DNA of 64,000 bases from Albugo candida. Its lineage: Eukaryota > Oomycota > Peronosporomycetes > Albuginales > Albuginaceae. Both the position numbers and the translations under genes were made by a program. Below, piece by piece: positions 1 through 10,739 of the stretch (the stretch's first letter is position 1; every line of letters begins with the position of its first letter). The notes beneath the pieces were generated by a model. The model saw only the letters and a list, made by a program, of their open reading frames with translations. It searched no databases and had not been told where the DNA came from. The DNA is taken from assembly GCA_905220665.1 (NCBI GenBank), contig CAJNAR010000006.1, positions 372,001 through 436,000 of the forward strand. Direction: 5' to 3'.

Positions 1-312
1 CTGTGTCATATACATCCACGAAGATACCTCTTCGGATCCAAAAGTGTCAAGCTTGAGCGTGTACGCGTCATTTCTTCCGTACAAGTAAGAGCATTCATCA
101 CAAGATCATAGAGATAAATAGAATGGATTTTACCGAAGTGATTGGAGCAATAAGCGATCGGGTTCCAGATGATATTTTGCACAGAGGCATTTGTACGCTT
201 CCTGTGCAGTATTAAACACTTCACGTCCTTCTCTCACGTTTCGATTTCTCTGACTTTGCGTCAACACTGATCTCTTCTGTGATCTATAAATCGCCGCTTT
301 CGAATTGGTCAT
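1..312 (-). CDS. hypothetical protein, N-terminal part, cut by window edge
   Basis: An open frame starts at 312 on the minus strand (MTNSKAAIYRSQ...) and runs to about 134, where a good donor (GTAAAA) occurs. A 60-nt intron (133-74) with a CGGAAG acceptor would join it to a second exon that stays open to the window edge. The predicted protein is basic at its start and leucine-rich afterwards (LLLQSL, TLKLDTF), faintly like leucine-rich-repeat proteins. I do not recognise the family. The intron length matches the other introns in this window, which supports the join. Confidence 0.4.
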
Positions 313-372
313 AAGTCTTTTTGCGTTCCAAAAATCATCTCACAATTTTTGGAGAGCCATCGATGACATTAT

Positions 373-1240
373 CTAAAAACAAATAATATCAATAAGCTCG
401 GTGTGACTGTTCCCATGACATTTAGTGTACCGAAAAAACTCAAGCTTTTGTGGTATTCCGGCTATAGCGACAAGTGCCTTTAGAGAATATAGCATAAATC
501 ATGAATTACTTAGTATGAACATGATGGGATCAAATACAATGACAGCAAGCCATTTAAGCTTGCGAATGTTTCAGTCACTGTCCGACATACATCCCAACTG
601 TATTATTTTCGCTAGGTGTGCTGCAGCACCGGATATTGCGTTTACATATCTTTATATTCCAGTGATGCATGAAATAGGTCATTTGAAGCTTTGAAGATGA
701 TACAGAATTTTGCCGCGATTTCCAGACTGGTAGCGGCACTTTATACTGCTCCATATAGAAGGGTTAGTGCAGCCATCAACTATTTTGTGCCCATTTCGTC
801 TACACTTTTCTTGGCTCAAATGCTCACGCTGCAAAGTCTTGCAAGAAGAGCTCTTATAAGGTGGGCGACTTGACGAATGAGTGAGTGGGCGCATCATAAA
901 AACATGGCTTTAATTGGATGAATGAAAGCTTGGTGGAAATGTCGATATTGGTAAAACGACATTTACCTTTATACTCGATCGCATTGCCTGACGCGATATG
1001 TCTTCTATCAAGCATAATTTTATTGCAGTTATCAAGCGACCGAAAACGTCAAACATGAGGCATTTGTTGATCGCTGTCCTTGGCGTATATGTCCTCTATG
1101 CGCGCAAATATACTGCTGAGGATTCAATGGATGCAGCTACAAACAAGATGGCGACCGCTTCTCCTTCTATATGTTGTATTGACACCGAAAAGACCTAGGT
1201 GACCCACACAAAAGAATTGCCCTTCCTCACCAAAAACAAC
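373..1240 (-). CDS. possible spliced gene, product and exon structure unresolved
   Basis: No single long frame exists here, but several minus-strand segments read like exons separated by 40-100 nt introns. They are a start-like segment near 1040-990 (MLDRRHIASGNAIEYK then GTAAAT), a hydrophobic segment near 870-720 (HLIRALLARLCS, LMAALTLLYGA, EIAAKFCIIFKASNDLF), and a last segment ending at 373-375 (LKALVAIAGIPQKLEFF). Donors GTAAAT and GTGAGC and acceptor AAATAG are visible. I could not join all segments in one frame. It may be a small membrane-associated protein, or a decayed gene. Confidence 0.25.
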
Positions 1241-1476
1241 TAAGCGTCTAATTAAAGCTGGTTTGATGCAGCGTCGATCTAGTTCCGCGCACGTCGCAAA
1301 TCTGATGCCGTGATTTCATAATCATTACGTTATGTGGTAACGCTACATTCAAAGTCGTATCACAAACATTTAACTTGGAACTAATCCGCAAATATTCGGA
1401 GTGTGGTGGTGTTTGTAATTGCAGCATATAGGAGACAACTGATATAAGAATTGGTATACATTCTATCGGGTACTAA

Positions 1477-2540
1477 TTACTCTTGCTTGGTCGTCGACCA
1501 ATAGTCCATGATATCAAGCGCGACTTCACAACTCTCCCGAACTACTTGGTCTTGGTCGAATTGAAATTTTCGGAGGATGTCCGCACATTCTTTGGATCCA
1601 ATAGCACCTAAAGCTTCAGCGGCTTCGTGTCGCACCATCCGATGCTCAGATTCGTCAAGTAACAAGCACTTCAATGCGGATATCGTCACAGGATTTTCCA
1701 TCTGACCCATAACGTATGCAATCTCATGCCGAAACAACCGATTTGAATCCTTCAACGCTTTTGCTAATGCCTATTCAGTAAAACCTGAGTCCGCTTATTT
1801 TTTGTCAGTTCAAAAGTACGAGCTAACCATCGCTGATTCTTCCGTATTGCGATTACGGAGTGAAAACATGGCGCGGTATCGCTCAAATAGCGGTTTTGAT
1901 GGATCTAGCAGTATAGATTCCAGAGAATTTGTGGAGACAGATTTCTCAAAAGCGGGTGCTGGATCGACAGATAAATACGGGTTGCGATCAAGATCAGATT
2001 CATCAATTCTCGCCTCCTCCTATGCATACCATATGAGGTCAGAGTCAGTGAAAGTTGGATGCTACTGGAGCACACCTTATTGATTTTGTATTGAATAAGG
2101 TCAATTGCGAGACGACAAGTTTCTGATATCTCCGAATTGGAGTGATCAACAAATTTCTTAAGAGCTTGTATTGATTCTTTCTGACCAATTGCACCCAATG
2201 CTTCAGCTGCTTCATGACGTACCATCGAATCGTCAGCTTCATCGTGCAGTATTTCTTCTAACGCGGAACATGCGCGCGTATCCTGGAATTGACCGATCAC
2301 ATACGCGAGCTCATGCCGCATCAGCTCCGAATCGTTTCTATTTTGCAATGCTGATGCTAATTATAAGTACAGTTATACCAAGCTATAGGCGATAGGAACG
2401 AAACCTTGTAGCAATACATGGAGATCCTCGTGCTTTCCACGTGTCCGTAGATAAAATATGGCTCGCGTACGCTTACCTAAAGGCTGTGAAATATCAAGCA
2501 AGGCATCTCTCAATGCTTCAAATGACGGAGTTTGACACAT
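1477..2540 (-). CDS. DOHH: deoxyhypusine hydroxylase
   Basis: HEAT-repeat, di-iron enzyme that hydroxylates deoxyhypusine on eIF5A, the last step of hypusine formation, in the cytosol. Four exons: 2540-2405, 2356-2076, 2019-1828 and 1770-1477, with introns of 48, 56 and 57 nt. They total 903 nt and give 300 residues, the usual family length. The four metal-ligand His-Glu pairs are all present: LMRHELAYVIGQ and MVRHEAAEALGAIG in the N-terminal half, LFRHEIAYVMGQ and a second MVRHEAAEALGAIG in the C-terminal half. The linker contains the family signature DPAPAF. The start is the first ATG in frame (MCQTPSFEAL). With eIF3a it is one of two translation-factor genes in the window. Exon joins were worked out by eye but are mutually frame-consistent. 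Confidence 0.93.
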
Positions 2541-2677
2541 TCGTATCGACCAATCATTAAGTTTTTATTACCTAATGGGTACGCTGCACCTAAATGTGTG
2601 TTAGTAATGAATGACTCATCACCTTGGAAACCGAGTGGGTGACGACGCTGCAAATTATGGTATGAGTAATGGGCTAA

Positions 2678-3427
2678 ATGAGTAACCATCGATCAATCAC
2701 GTCATGGGTGAGACGTTGGGCTAGAAGCAAAGGAGGCATTTTATTTTGGGAATTGTTGCCGGTGTTAGAGAACCCCTACGAAGGAGTCCTTGGCTACTTT
2801 TGTCGAAATCAGCTTTATGCTTAGCACAGAGGTTGTTTGACCTGAGACGATAGTAACTCTTGTTATGTTCTATTCGTCACATTTCGGATTTGGACGATGG
2901 ATACAAAATACGTGCATCCAGTATTTGCAGCAGTTATGGATCGGCAACATTGAAGCGATAAATTCGCTCGGCCGATTCATGCTCTTAATACGCAAGAATT
3001 TCTCACCGAAATGGAGAGGTCTGAATCTGTTGAATTGGACGAATCGATCTTTATTCAATAATGATTGGTGGCATTTTCTGACACGCAGGGTGTGTGTTAT
3101 ACATGATGGCACATGTTGCACTGACAACAGCAAGGGCCCTTTACTGCATTAGGGAATGCTCTTTTGCCATCCGGTCGGTTGCTTTTGAAGAAGGATTGCA
3201 CAACTGGCTAGATGCAAACGCGGACGTAGACGATCAGCTGGCTCTTCTACTCACCCATCCATTGACAATTATATCCACTAATTCGATATTTTATCGTGGA
3301 ACAGTTCATTCCGCCAATTTCAGTAGCAAGTGCGGATTCCACGTGTATCCGGATGCATCAATGTCATCATCGCCTTGTTCAGGAAGAGTTGGCTGTTTGT
3401 GCTCACACCGTGGTAAACTTTAACTAG
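2678..3427 (+). CDS. hypothetical spliced gene
   Basis: A first exon starts at ATG 2678 (MSNHRSITSWVRRW, then ILFWELLPVLENPYEG). A second coding segment lies around 2840-3022 (FGFGRWIQNTCIQYLQQLW, EAINSLGRFMLLIRKNF). It ends at a GTCTGA donor whose ACACGCAG acceptor about 68 nt later continues in frame into YMMAHVALTTARALYCIREC and AFEEGLHNWLDANADVDDQ. A final segment probably ends at the TAG at 3425-3427. The first intron and the last join are uncertain. I do not recognise the family. The exon style and intron size match neighbouring genes, which is the main argument that it is real. Confidence 0.4.
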
Positions 3428-3539
3428 TTTAGTAGGATACCACTTTGTGCCAACATTCCACCTCGCTTCCCCTCAAAAACTAGAGTCATTGTCAGCAAAG
3501 AAATCACGTAATTACTAGCAGTTAGATTGGCTCATATTG

Positions 3540-4735
3540 TTACAATAGCGATATGGAATGTAAGGAAGTAAGGGAGTGTAGAAAGCGAGACGCATCAGCA
3601 CACTTCGAAAAAAGAATAAAGTTTGACGATCGCATGATCAAATTGAAATCGAGTATGATCAAGCTGGATAACAGAGAGTAACCAAAGCATGGCCGTTTGA
3701 GACTGCAATCCGGTAACAACAAGTAGTCATTTGCAGAGACCAAACTTGCTGTGCGTATATTAATTCGCAGTCAAGTTGATGACTTATGGTGTATTTCTGA
3801 CAACTTATGGCTGGCGTAGCATAAGTAAAGACTTCAGTAATGTAGTCGCCAATACATTTCATCAAGTTAAGCTCGGACATGTTGCTTATCCGTAATCCGC
3901 TTCCTTGCAACATCTTGCCTAGTCTTATAACAAGGTAGCCGCTTTCTTCATAAATGTTCTGCTTGTCGGGTTGGAGCATCCGATTTAATGGTGAGATGGG
4001 TCCTATACATATGATGCGCGGTGTTAAGTGCGTGAGCGAGCCATAATGTAAGGCTATGTGATGACTCAATGATATGGTCGTACCATAAATATAGGAGCTA
4101 GTAGATGCCAGCTAGATAATTGCGCCCTACTCAGCTAAACATTTCGATAATTCGCTCATAATAGCTTGTGCGAGTCGAACAGAAGCGAGTTCCATTAATA
4201 GCGTGAATTTTCCACAAGTAAAAGCATGACTCATGCAGCATTTTGAGAACCTAACAGTCATAGATGTAGTTCACAGTATGCAAGGTATTCTTCACTCGTA
4301 CATCGGTCATAGCAAATAAAATACATAACTCAGCGTGAGATAAACCTGATTATGAAGGTAAGAATGACCCGTTAGTAATGCACTCGATCGGCAATACAAT
4401 CGACATTCTCCTTGGCCGTGTCAAACTTAGGCATGCCCTAGCACATACATCCTGTGACAGGCTTTGTCATCGATAATGAGGTAGACCGCTGGTATATCGT
4501 GCTTTCTGGAATGAACTTGGTATTTAAGCAGCAAAAGTTGTGCAAGCGAATGAGTTGAAAGCCACGAGAGTACAACATGAGTACCACCGACGCAAGCGAT
4601 AAAGTCATCGACAACCACTCAAGGTCGAGATCAACACCTAAGTCTTCATGCACTCCACCCATCCACTGTCTGTGCTTTCTATCGACACACGATGCTTTCA
4701 AAGAAGATCACTTCACTATCCGCTTGGACAGGATG
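3540..4735 (-). CDS. hypothetical multi-exon gene(s), unrecognised
   Basis: Successive minus-strand segments look coding and are separated by plausible short introns. The clearest are FTLLMELASVRLAQAIMSEL (about 4210-4140), joined by GTAGGG...CACATAG to LTLWLAHALNTAHHMYRTHL (about 4055-3990), then YEESGYLVIRLGKMLQGS and LMKCIGDYITEVFTYATPAI (about 3950-3800). A further 53-nt intron leads to SLVSANDYLLLPDCSLKRP and a terminal segment that stops at 3540. Upstream pieces around 4700-4430 (VHEDLGVDLDLEWLSM, FDTAKENVDCIADR) may be 5' exons of the same gene. One junction near 3950 needs a frame change I could not explain by splicing, so a frameshift is possible. No family recognised. Confidence 0.35.
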
Positions 4736-5681
4736 GAGCGAAGAGTTTACACCGGCTCGTTGGGTTAGGAATAGCTCTATAGAGTGAGTTTGATAAAACA
4801 TCACACGTTTTTGCACGTGGCAATAGTGTGAAACGCTTTGCATGACAGACGCACCCATTGAGCAGAAAGGCTGATGAAGACGAATTACAGATTGCTCACG
4901 TGGTGTCGAGTCATTTCGATGGACTTTTTAAAGTGTTTGATCCACATGCTTTTACATATACGAGTCAGGAGGACTGCAGTAATTACAATAAACCCGTTGA
5001 AGGCATGGCAATCATCATATGGGTTGCTGTGTCGTGGGAGTGGTTGTGCGAGCTTGAATTTGTTTTCTCCACGGTATGGGTAAATCGTGAGAATCACCAA
5101 GGCGAAAAGGTTTATGCGGTCGAGACACACGGAATCAAATAATAGCTGCGAGGCTCAAATGAGACTCAAACCTTGGCCGTGTGTCTGGAAAAGCTCTACT
5201 TTCTTAGCGTCTCTTCCGCTTTCCTGCTTTGACAGATGATGACTATAAATAAACCTTCTACTGAGCAGTATGGCGCATTTGACCCTACCTAGCAAATTCG
5301 CTCAGCGAAAAGACCGATCAGTGCACCTGCTTCGTAAACGCCAGCCCTTACCGGCTGGCGGCTGCGGTATGTGCTTCTCATTCCTAACTGCGGATACAAT
5401 TGCACTTTGAGTAGAAGACCGTCCCCATCTGATCTATTGCTTTCCTGTCTCTCCCTTTCCTCCCTCTTTTCTTATCACTTATATTGTGGTTTTGTATACG
5501 TGCCCACGTATGTATGACTAATGGGTTTATTCTGTCATTACTTAATTCACTTTACTGCTCTCACACCACTACCAATCAATTGCACGGCACTCCGAAAGGC
5601 GTTTCCAAGCAAAACAGTCCCACATTAACGAGCCAGTAAATTTTCTGAAAGTATATCAATAGCGCGAAAACGTTCACAGAC
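4736..5681. other. intergenic region upstream of the bZIP gene
   Basis: About 0.95 kb without a convincing gene. Short frames on both strands at 4858-5142 overlap one another and show no family signature; a 5' exon of the minus-strand gene to the left cannot be excluded. The part from 5150 to 5681 is pyrimidine-rich and is presumably the bZIP promoter and 5' UTR. It contains a perfect GC-rich hairpin at 5339-5360. Confidence 0.4.
5339..5360. repeat. perfect GC-rich inverted repeat (8-bp arms, 6-nt loop)
   Basis: CGCCAGCC at 5339-5346 and GGCTGGCG at 5353-5360 pair perfectly around the loop CTTACC. It lies about 320 bp upstream of the bZIP start codon. It could form a hairpin in the 5' leader RNA or be a palindromic protein-binding site. 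Function is not known. Confidence 0.6.
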
Positions 5682-7034
5682 ATGATGACTACGTTTCACA
5701 CTGAACTTGACTTTAGTAATTCCGGCAGTAATCCCGCAAACCCATCCAATATGATACGAATCAGCGCGCATCACACAGACCATCAAGACAATGGCATGAA
5801 AGCAATGCAGCTCAGTCCGCAATTTGGCATGGATGAATTACGTGACTTTTGTGGGCCTCTTGGAGGTGGAGCTCCATTCAAAACCGGACTGACACCTCGT
5901 TCCAACTTGTTCAGCACAGGACTCACACCTCGTTCTGGATTGACGCCACGTAATCATTCTTATCAGTCTGGATTACAGCATTCAAATATGTCGAATGGAA
6001 CCGCGAACCACCACTTGTTGACACAAGATGAAACAGCAATGTACTTGAACCGAGAAAATCTCGGATTTTCACCACCAAGAAGCGGCTCCATCACTAAAAT
6101 ATCACCTAGCGGATACACTCCAAAAGATCTTAGTGGCATGAAAGTTCCTCTTCGCTATCCTCATGCGTTCAACAGCACACCCAAATACGAGTTGACGGAA
6201 TTGCACTCGGGGAACCAATCCTCATCTCAGCACCTCGGATCGAATGACATGACCATGTTTGACTACATGCAGCGCCCCACATCAACGTCATTGGTAGGAT
6301 CAAATAATAGTATAGAAATTTCCAGTCAGGATGATATGGATGAGAGACGTCGAATGAAGAATCGAGAGCGTGTACGAAAATGCCGTAAACGCAAACAAGA
6401 TCGATTAAATTTTCTTGAAGACCGAACAGACTTGCTAGAAAGAGAGAATGGTGTTCTTCGCGCCAAGGTCGAGAGTCGAGACTCGGAGCAATTGACAGAT
6501 GCAGAAATAGACGCGCTTCGAGTAAAGCAAACGAACACCATCGCGGCGTATGTCCAAGCATACAATGGAGACAAAGCTGATTTCAACAATTTAGCTCGCT
6601 CCATCTTCAATGATTTCAGTCGAATTATCTACGGAAACGGTGGAACTCAAACATCAGGAGTCGACACAATTGTAGCAGTTAAGGAATCCAACGACAAAAT
6701 TTTCAACCTGTACAACATTAAGCAGTACTCTGTGCAATGGAATCAAAACTCAAACAACAAATGCGTTGTGTATATGAATGTCCAGGTCTCCGTCCAACCC
6801 AACGCGGAACAAAATGTCCCATTTACAACGCCGTTTGCTCGTATATCGACTTTTTTTGAGCCTGGACACGTATTCGAGTTTCAAATGGCATCACATCTCA
6901 CATTCCAAGGTGCTAAAATAGACGAAGAAATTCGATTACTCAATTTGCAACTCATTGCCAATCTCGCGATTGCAGAATTTCACAATGACCCCAAAAAGGC
7001 AACCGAAGTATTGCGATCACTTGTTTCAATTTGA
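5682..7034 (+). CDS. bZIP transcription factor
   Basis: A 450-residue intronless protein expected to act in the nucleus as a dimeric DNA-binding factor. The basic region lies at about residues 222-240 (RRRMKNRERVRKCRKRKQ), with the invariant Asn and Arg spaced as N-x7-R, followed by a leucine zipper at about 242-265. The N-terminal 220 residues are low-complexity, rich in Ser, Asn and His. They contain three closely spaced copies of GLTPR(S/N) at about 69-90, proline-directed phosphorylation-like sites. The C-terminal 180 residues are folded-looking (KIFNLYNIKQYSVQW, PFARISTFFEPGHVFEFQM) and are not a domain I can name; oomycete bZIPs often carry lineage-specific C-terminal domains. The first ATG of a double Met was taken as start. 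Confidence 0.85.
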   Translation: MMTTFHTELDFSNSGSNPANPSNMIRISAHHTDHQDNGMKAMQLSPQFGMDELRDFCGPLGGGAPFKTGLTPRSNLFSTGLTPRSGLTPRNHSYQSGLQHSNMSNGTANHHLLTQDETAMYLNRENLGFSPPRSGSITKISPSGYTPKDLSGMKVPLRYPHAFNSTPKYELTELHSGNQSSSQHLGSNDMTMFDYMQRPTSTSLVGSNNSIEISSQDDMDERRRMKNRERVRKCRKRKQDRLNFLEDRTDLLERENGVLRAKVESRDSEQLTDAEIDALRVKQTNTIAAYVQAYNGDKADFNNLARSIFNDFSRIIYGNGGTQTSGVDTIVAVKESNDKIFNLYNIKQYSVQWNQNSNNKCVVYMNVQVSVQPNAEQNVPFTTPFARISTFFEPGHVFEFQMASHLTFQGAKIDEEIRLLNLQLIANLAIAEFHNDPKKATEVLRSLVSI

Positions 7035-7195
7035 ATGTTTCCATTTTCGCATACACATAACCATGTCACATAATAGAAATACAAAACTCCTCCATTGTAT
7101 CATTTCATCTGCGCTGTAGCTCTTTTATGTCACACTCTATTTCACAGCATCCTTACTTCCTGTGATCCACCTCATTTCCTCATCATCACGTTGAT

Positions 7196-8845
7196 ATGGC
7201 GCAACCTGGTACGTGTGAGCTAGAGCACGCTTTGTGCTTGCGGTTAATCCTCTATTAATTCTACAAGTACAATTTCATAATCCGAATGCGCCATTCCGCC
7301 ATCGACAGCAAACGGCATCGTCTGACTCCGCTCCGAGACAGAGCAATCCGCCGGGATGGATTCGACCTCAAAGCGGAGGACCACATCCACCATCAAACGC
7401 TTTTGTTTCCCCTCCCGCGCCACCCGCCAACAGGAATGAAGACAATCAGTATCATCAGCTTCCCACAAATCGAACATCGCCATTCCAATCTGGTGTTCCT
7501 CCACAACACAATCAGGTTGAGCTCATTGGGGTACAGAGGCCTGTCTAACACTCGATTGTTCCCAAACAGTTCACGGGAGGAGCTACCGCTAATTTCCAAG
7601 TCAATCAAGCACACTCACAACCGCAGCAATATATGCAACCGAGCCCGAGCACTGCCTTTCCAAGCGCTAATGTGAACACTTTTGAAACCCGTACACAGAA
7701 TCATCCAATGCGACAAACCTCTACGTTTCAACCGGGGCCAGGTCGGGGGCAACAAGACTTTTTCAACCAATTTTCGCAGTTTGTGCCTTCCATCGTTCAT
7801 TTGTCTTTTCGCTCATCGCTAATGTTTGTCAGAAATCCGATGGCTGGAGTTGCAATGAGCACTGCCAGCGACTTCTTACAGAAGCAATCACAAGCGTACA
7901 TTCCAGGTCTGAGAATCTACCATAGTGAGAGTATATTGAATGGTGCTTTAGGAGCGTATGGAGTTTGGGGGAGATTGAAGCACTATTTCACAGTGGATAA
8001 CAATTACGTAAAAAATCGGCTCAAGGTTTTGCATTTCAACTTTTTATTGAATATTTTGACAGAAGATTGTTTCCACAGATATTATTGTTTCCATTTTGGC
8101 ACAAAAATTGGCGAAGAATTGGCGATACAACGGATCCGAATCAGAACAAGGTGATGGAAGATCCGACGTTGATAAAGATTATTGCTGATGATTGATTTTC
8201 CAGTACGCTCCGCCGATCAATGATATCAACGCACCGGATCTGTATATCCCGCTCATGGGCTTCCTGACATATATCTTGATTGTCGGATATACAAAAGGAG
8301 CTTCCAATCAGTATGTAGATGTGAACATATTTAATTTCTCATACGAGTCTTGTGCAGATTTAGCCCCGATGTCATTGGGGCGGATGCGAGCTATTGTTTG
8401 GTCATGCAGTTGATTGAAGTGGCGATATTGGCATCATTTCTGTATCTGCTGAATAGTTCCGTCTCCTTTTTGGACTTGATTGCATTCTCTGGATACAAGT
8501 ACACATCTCTTGTCATTGACACGATATGCTACCAGCTCTTTGGCTCTTTGGCGTATTACGGTTCCTTGATCTATACTGGCATCGCTCTCTCCTACTTCAC
8601 GGTAAGTGCTTGTATCAGCTTAACAATCCGATGTATTGACATTATCAACGGCAGCTCAATTGCATGAAAGGAAGCGTTCCGGAACCAATTTCTGAAAAGC
8701 GATCTTTCCGAAATTATGTCCTATTCGGGTAAGTATTCTCAATCAGCCGATCACCCACGTACCTCAATGATTCCTCTGTAGTGTCTCATGTCTCCAACTG
8801 GTTCTTGTATGCTTCATCTCGTACACCACTGCACCACGCCTTTAG
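7196..8845 (+). CDS. YIF1: YIF1 family ER-Golgi membrane protein
   Basis: Partner of YIP1/YPT-type Rab GTPases in ER-to-Golgi vesicle traffic; polytopic membrane protein of the early secretory pathway. Ten exons: 7196-7208, 7268-7515, 7570-7778, 7833-7906, 7952-8025, 8079-8150, 8204-8310, 8358-8601, 8655-8728 and 8782-8845. They total 1179 nt and 392 residues. After a Pro/Gln/Asn-rich cytosolic N-terminus come the family landmarks NPMAGVAM, LKHYFTVDNNYVKNRL, LLFPFWHKNW, and INAPDLYIPLMGFLTY at the first membrane span. FSPDVIGADASY, FSGYKYTSL and the last membrane segments follow. The first exon codes only MAQP plus one base; its donor GTACGT is strong. It is convergent with DCP2, 188 bp apart. 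Confidence 0.93.
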
Positions 8846-9033
8846 CTCGACTGATTGTCGACAACTCAACCGCTACAAAAAGAAATAAAATCAAGTTTCT
8901 GTGATAACTTTCTTCCCGCTGGGTGGTGTTGAAAAACACCTGTTGCAACGAGACGAGTTGTTCATCTGTCATCCCTCTACAACCAAACTATCATACAATC
9001 AATATCCTCCTATCATCACAAGATGCCTCTTGG

Positions 9034-10296
9034 CTAGTTTACACAAGCCATAATATCTCCAGCGTCAAACACAAATGATCCAAATGGTAAGGACGAGTGT
9101 GTAGTTGAGGACGATGAGGAGCTGGTCGACTCGGAGCGATCTGATATTTCAGAAGTGCTCTTGCTGACTCTATTTCTCAATAGAATGAGGGAGGTAGGAC
9201 TTCTACCCATTTCGATGTATTGATGATTATGACTGGACGATGCGGTAGCTCGTGCTGTGTTGGTCCCAAAATTGTGAGGATTCCCGTCATAAACAAATTT
9301 TTGCCCTGTTAAACGCTCATTCACATTAAACATATCTTCAACGCTGAAAGATGCGGTCGATACTCCAAATGTCTCTTTGTTGCTGTGATCGTACGATGTC
9401 GGAACATCACATTCTGTACCAAAATGGCCACGAGGTCGTTGCCCAATTGCACGGGCATGAGGTGTGGAGATGGACCGTTTGCTTGTCTGACGCTTTTCCT
9501 TTCTCGCGACATTCGAAAATTCATTTTCCGGGCGATTTCTCGGGACTGACGATGGTCGTACGTTTTTTAAAATTCCTCTCACTTTGCCTTTCCCCAAAGT
9601 CTTCTGCTTCTCTTGGCTCAAACAACGCTTCAATCTGGACATAAATGGTAGCACACACCAACTTTTCTTTGGCAGCTGATCGATACGAAACCATCGAATA
9701 GAGCTGATTTCCTTTCGTGTCTGTGGAGCAAACGTATACTCCTCCGATACATTTCTGCACAAATACATCCGAATCCGTTGCTTATTAAGCACCAATTCCA
9801 AAAACGAGTCTTCCGATAATGAGTTCCCCACGTCATAGCCGCATTCTTCCATCACTTCACGTCGCGCACAATCAATATCCAATTCATTCTCATTCACTTT
9901 TCCACGAGGAAAGTTCCAACACGTTCCTTTCCAATTTTGCACGAGCAAAAGCTTATTTTCTTGTGCGTTTAACAAAATACATCCAATTACAGGAACTTGG
10001 CTCTGATACGTTTTGAATTCTTCATACATTCGCTCCCAATTCTCCGCGTGTGGTTTCAGTAACAGACAGTGAGAAAACATTTTTCGTGCAAATTCGTAAA
10101 ATTTGAGATGCGGACATTCTTCCGGGAAATTGTCGGCATAAAAGTCTTCATAGAACCAATAGCATTGCTCCAATTGGAAGAATAGACGCTCTGTTGTGGT
10201 TAGTTCGGACCGAGGGAGATTCACTAGGAATCGACTCTGTAGCTCGTCCAGAACTTCGTTCGTTGGACACGACATTTGATCCTTTTTCTCGCTCAT
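9034..10296 (-). CDS. DCP2: mRNA-decapping enzyme 2 (Nudix hydrolase)
   Basis: Catalytic subunit of the cytoplasmic decapping complex; removes the m7G cap so that 5'-3' decay can begin. Intronless, 420 residues. The all-helical N-terminal regulatory domain occupies about residues 12-95 (LDELQSRFLVNLPRSEL, FYEDFYADNFPE, the DCP1-binding side). The Nudix domain at about 100-230 starts with VPVIGCILLN. Its Nudix box at about 132-154 fits G-x5-E-x7-R-E-U-x-E-E-x-G (GKVNENELDIDCARREVMEE, then CGY). Box B-like residues follow (EISSIRWFRIDQLPKK). The C-terminal 190 residues are Ser/Arg-rich and disordered-looking, where other eukaryotes carry decapping-regulator motifs. Start is the first ATG. Confidence 0.93.
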   Translation of the reverse strand: MSEKKDQMSCPTNEVLDELQSRFLVNLPRSELTTTERLFFQLEQCYWFYEDFYADNFPEECPHLKFYEFARKMFSHCLLLKPHAENWERMYEEFKTYQSQVPVIGCILLNAQENKLLLVQNWKGTCWNFPRGKVNENELDIDCARREVMEECGYDVGNSLSEDSFLELVLNKQRIRMYLCRNVSEEYTFAPQTRKEISSIRWFRIDQLPKKSWCVLPFMSRLKRCLSQEKQKTLGKGKVRGILKNVRPSSVPRNRPENEFSNVARKEKRQTSKRSISTPHARAIGQRPRGHFGTECDVPTSYDHSNKETFGVSTASFSVEDMFNVNERLTGQKFVYDGNPHNFGTNTARATASSSHNHQYIEMGRSPTSLILLRNRVSKSTSEISDRSESTSSSSSSTTHSSLPFGSFVFDAGDIMACVN

Positions 10297-10739
10297 TGTC
10301 GTTGTTCAACTCTTTTTTTTCTTTACTGCTCAGGGGGAGATGACCAGCTATCTATAGAAATGTATACTTAGTTTAAATGTACATTATATTAAGATATCGT
10401 AGAAGGTCTGAATGTTATGCTGTTACTTTTGATGAACTCTAACACGTGAATGGAATATTTCAAAACAGCTGCGTCATCGCACTTAGTTTGAAGATGATGT
10501 GACAGTTTATTTCACGTATAGATGCGAAGTCATCTCATTTGCAACGTCATTTATCGAGTCTCAATTCTTATATAAAGGTCGTGTAGAAGAGCGTGCAAAT
10601 ATTTCACCAATACGAACACAAGTGCGTAATAACGCCAGTGTTCTTCTTTCCATCGTTTTCTCTAGGAAAATACCTTTCATTATAAAAACAATATTAGCCA
10701 ATCCAATATCCTTCAAGGGTAGTGGCGGAAATCCCTTGT
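10297..10739. other. intergenic, DCP2 promoter / glycine decarboxylase 3' flank
   Basis: 443 bp between two minus-strand genes. It has a T-rich stretch just upstream of the DCP2 start and AT-rich sequence elsewhere. Short frames on both strands here have no family features and look like chance. Confidence 0.5.

Noticed and set aside
4858..5142. 94-codon plus-strand frame
   Set aside because: All three overlapping frames here look equally weak; no motif.
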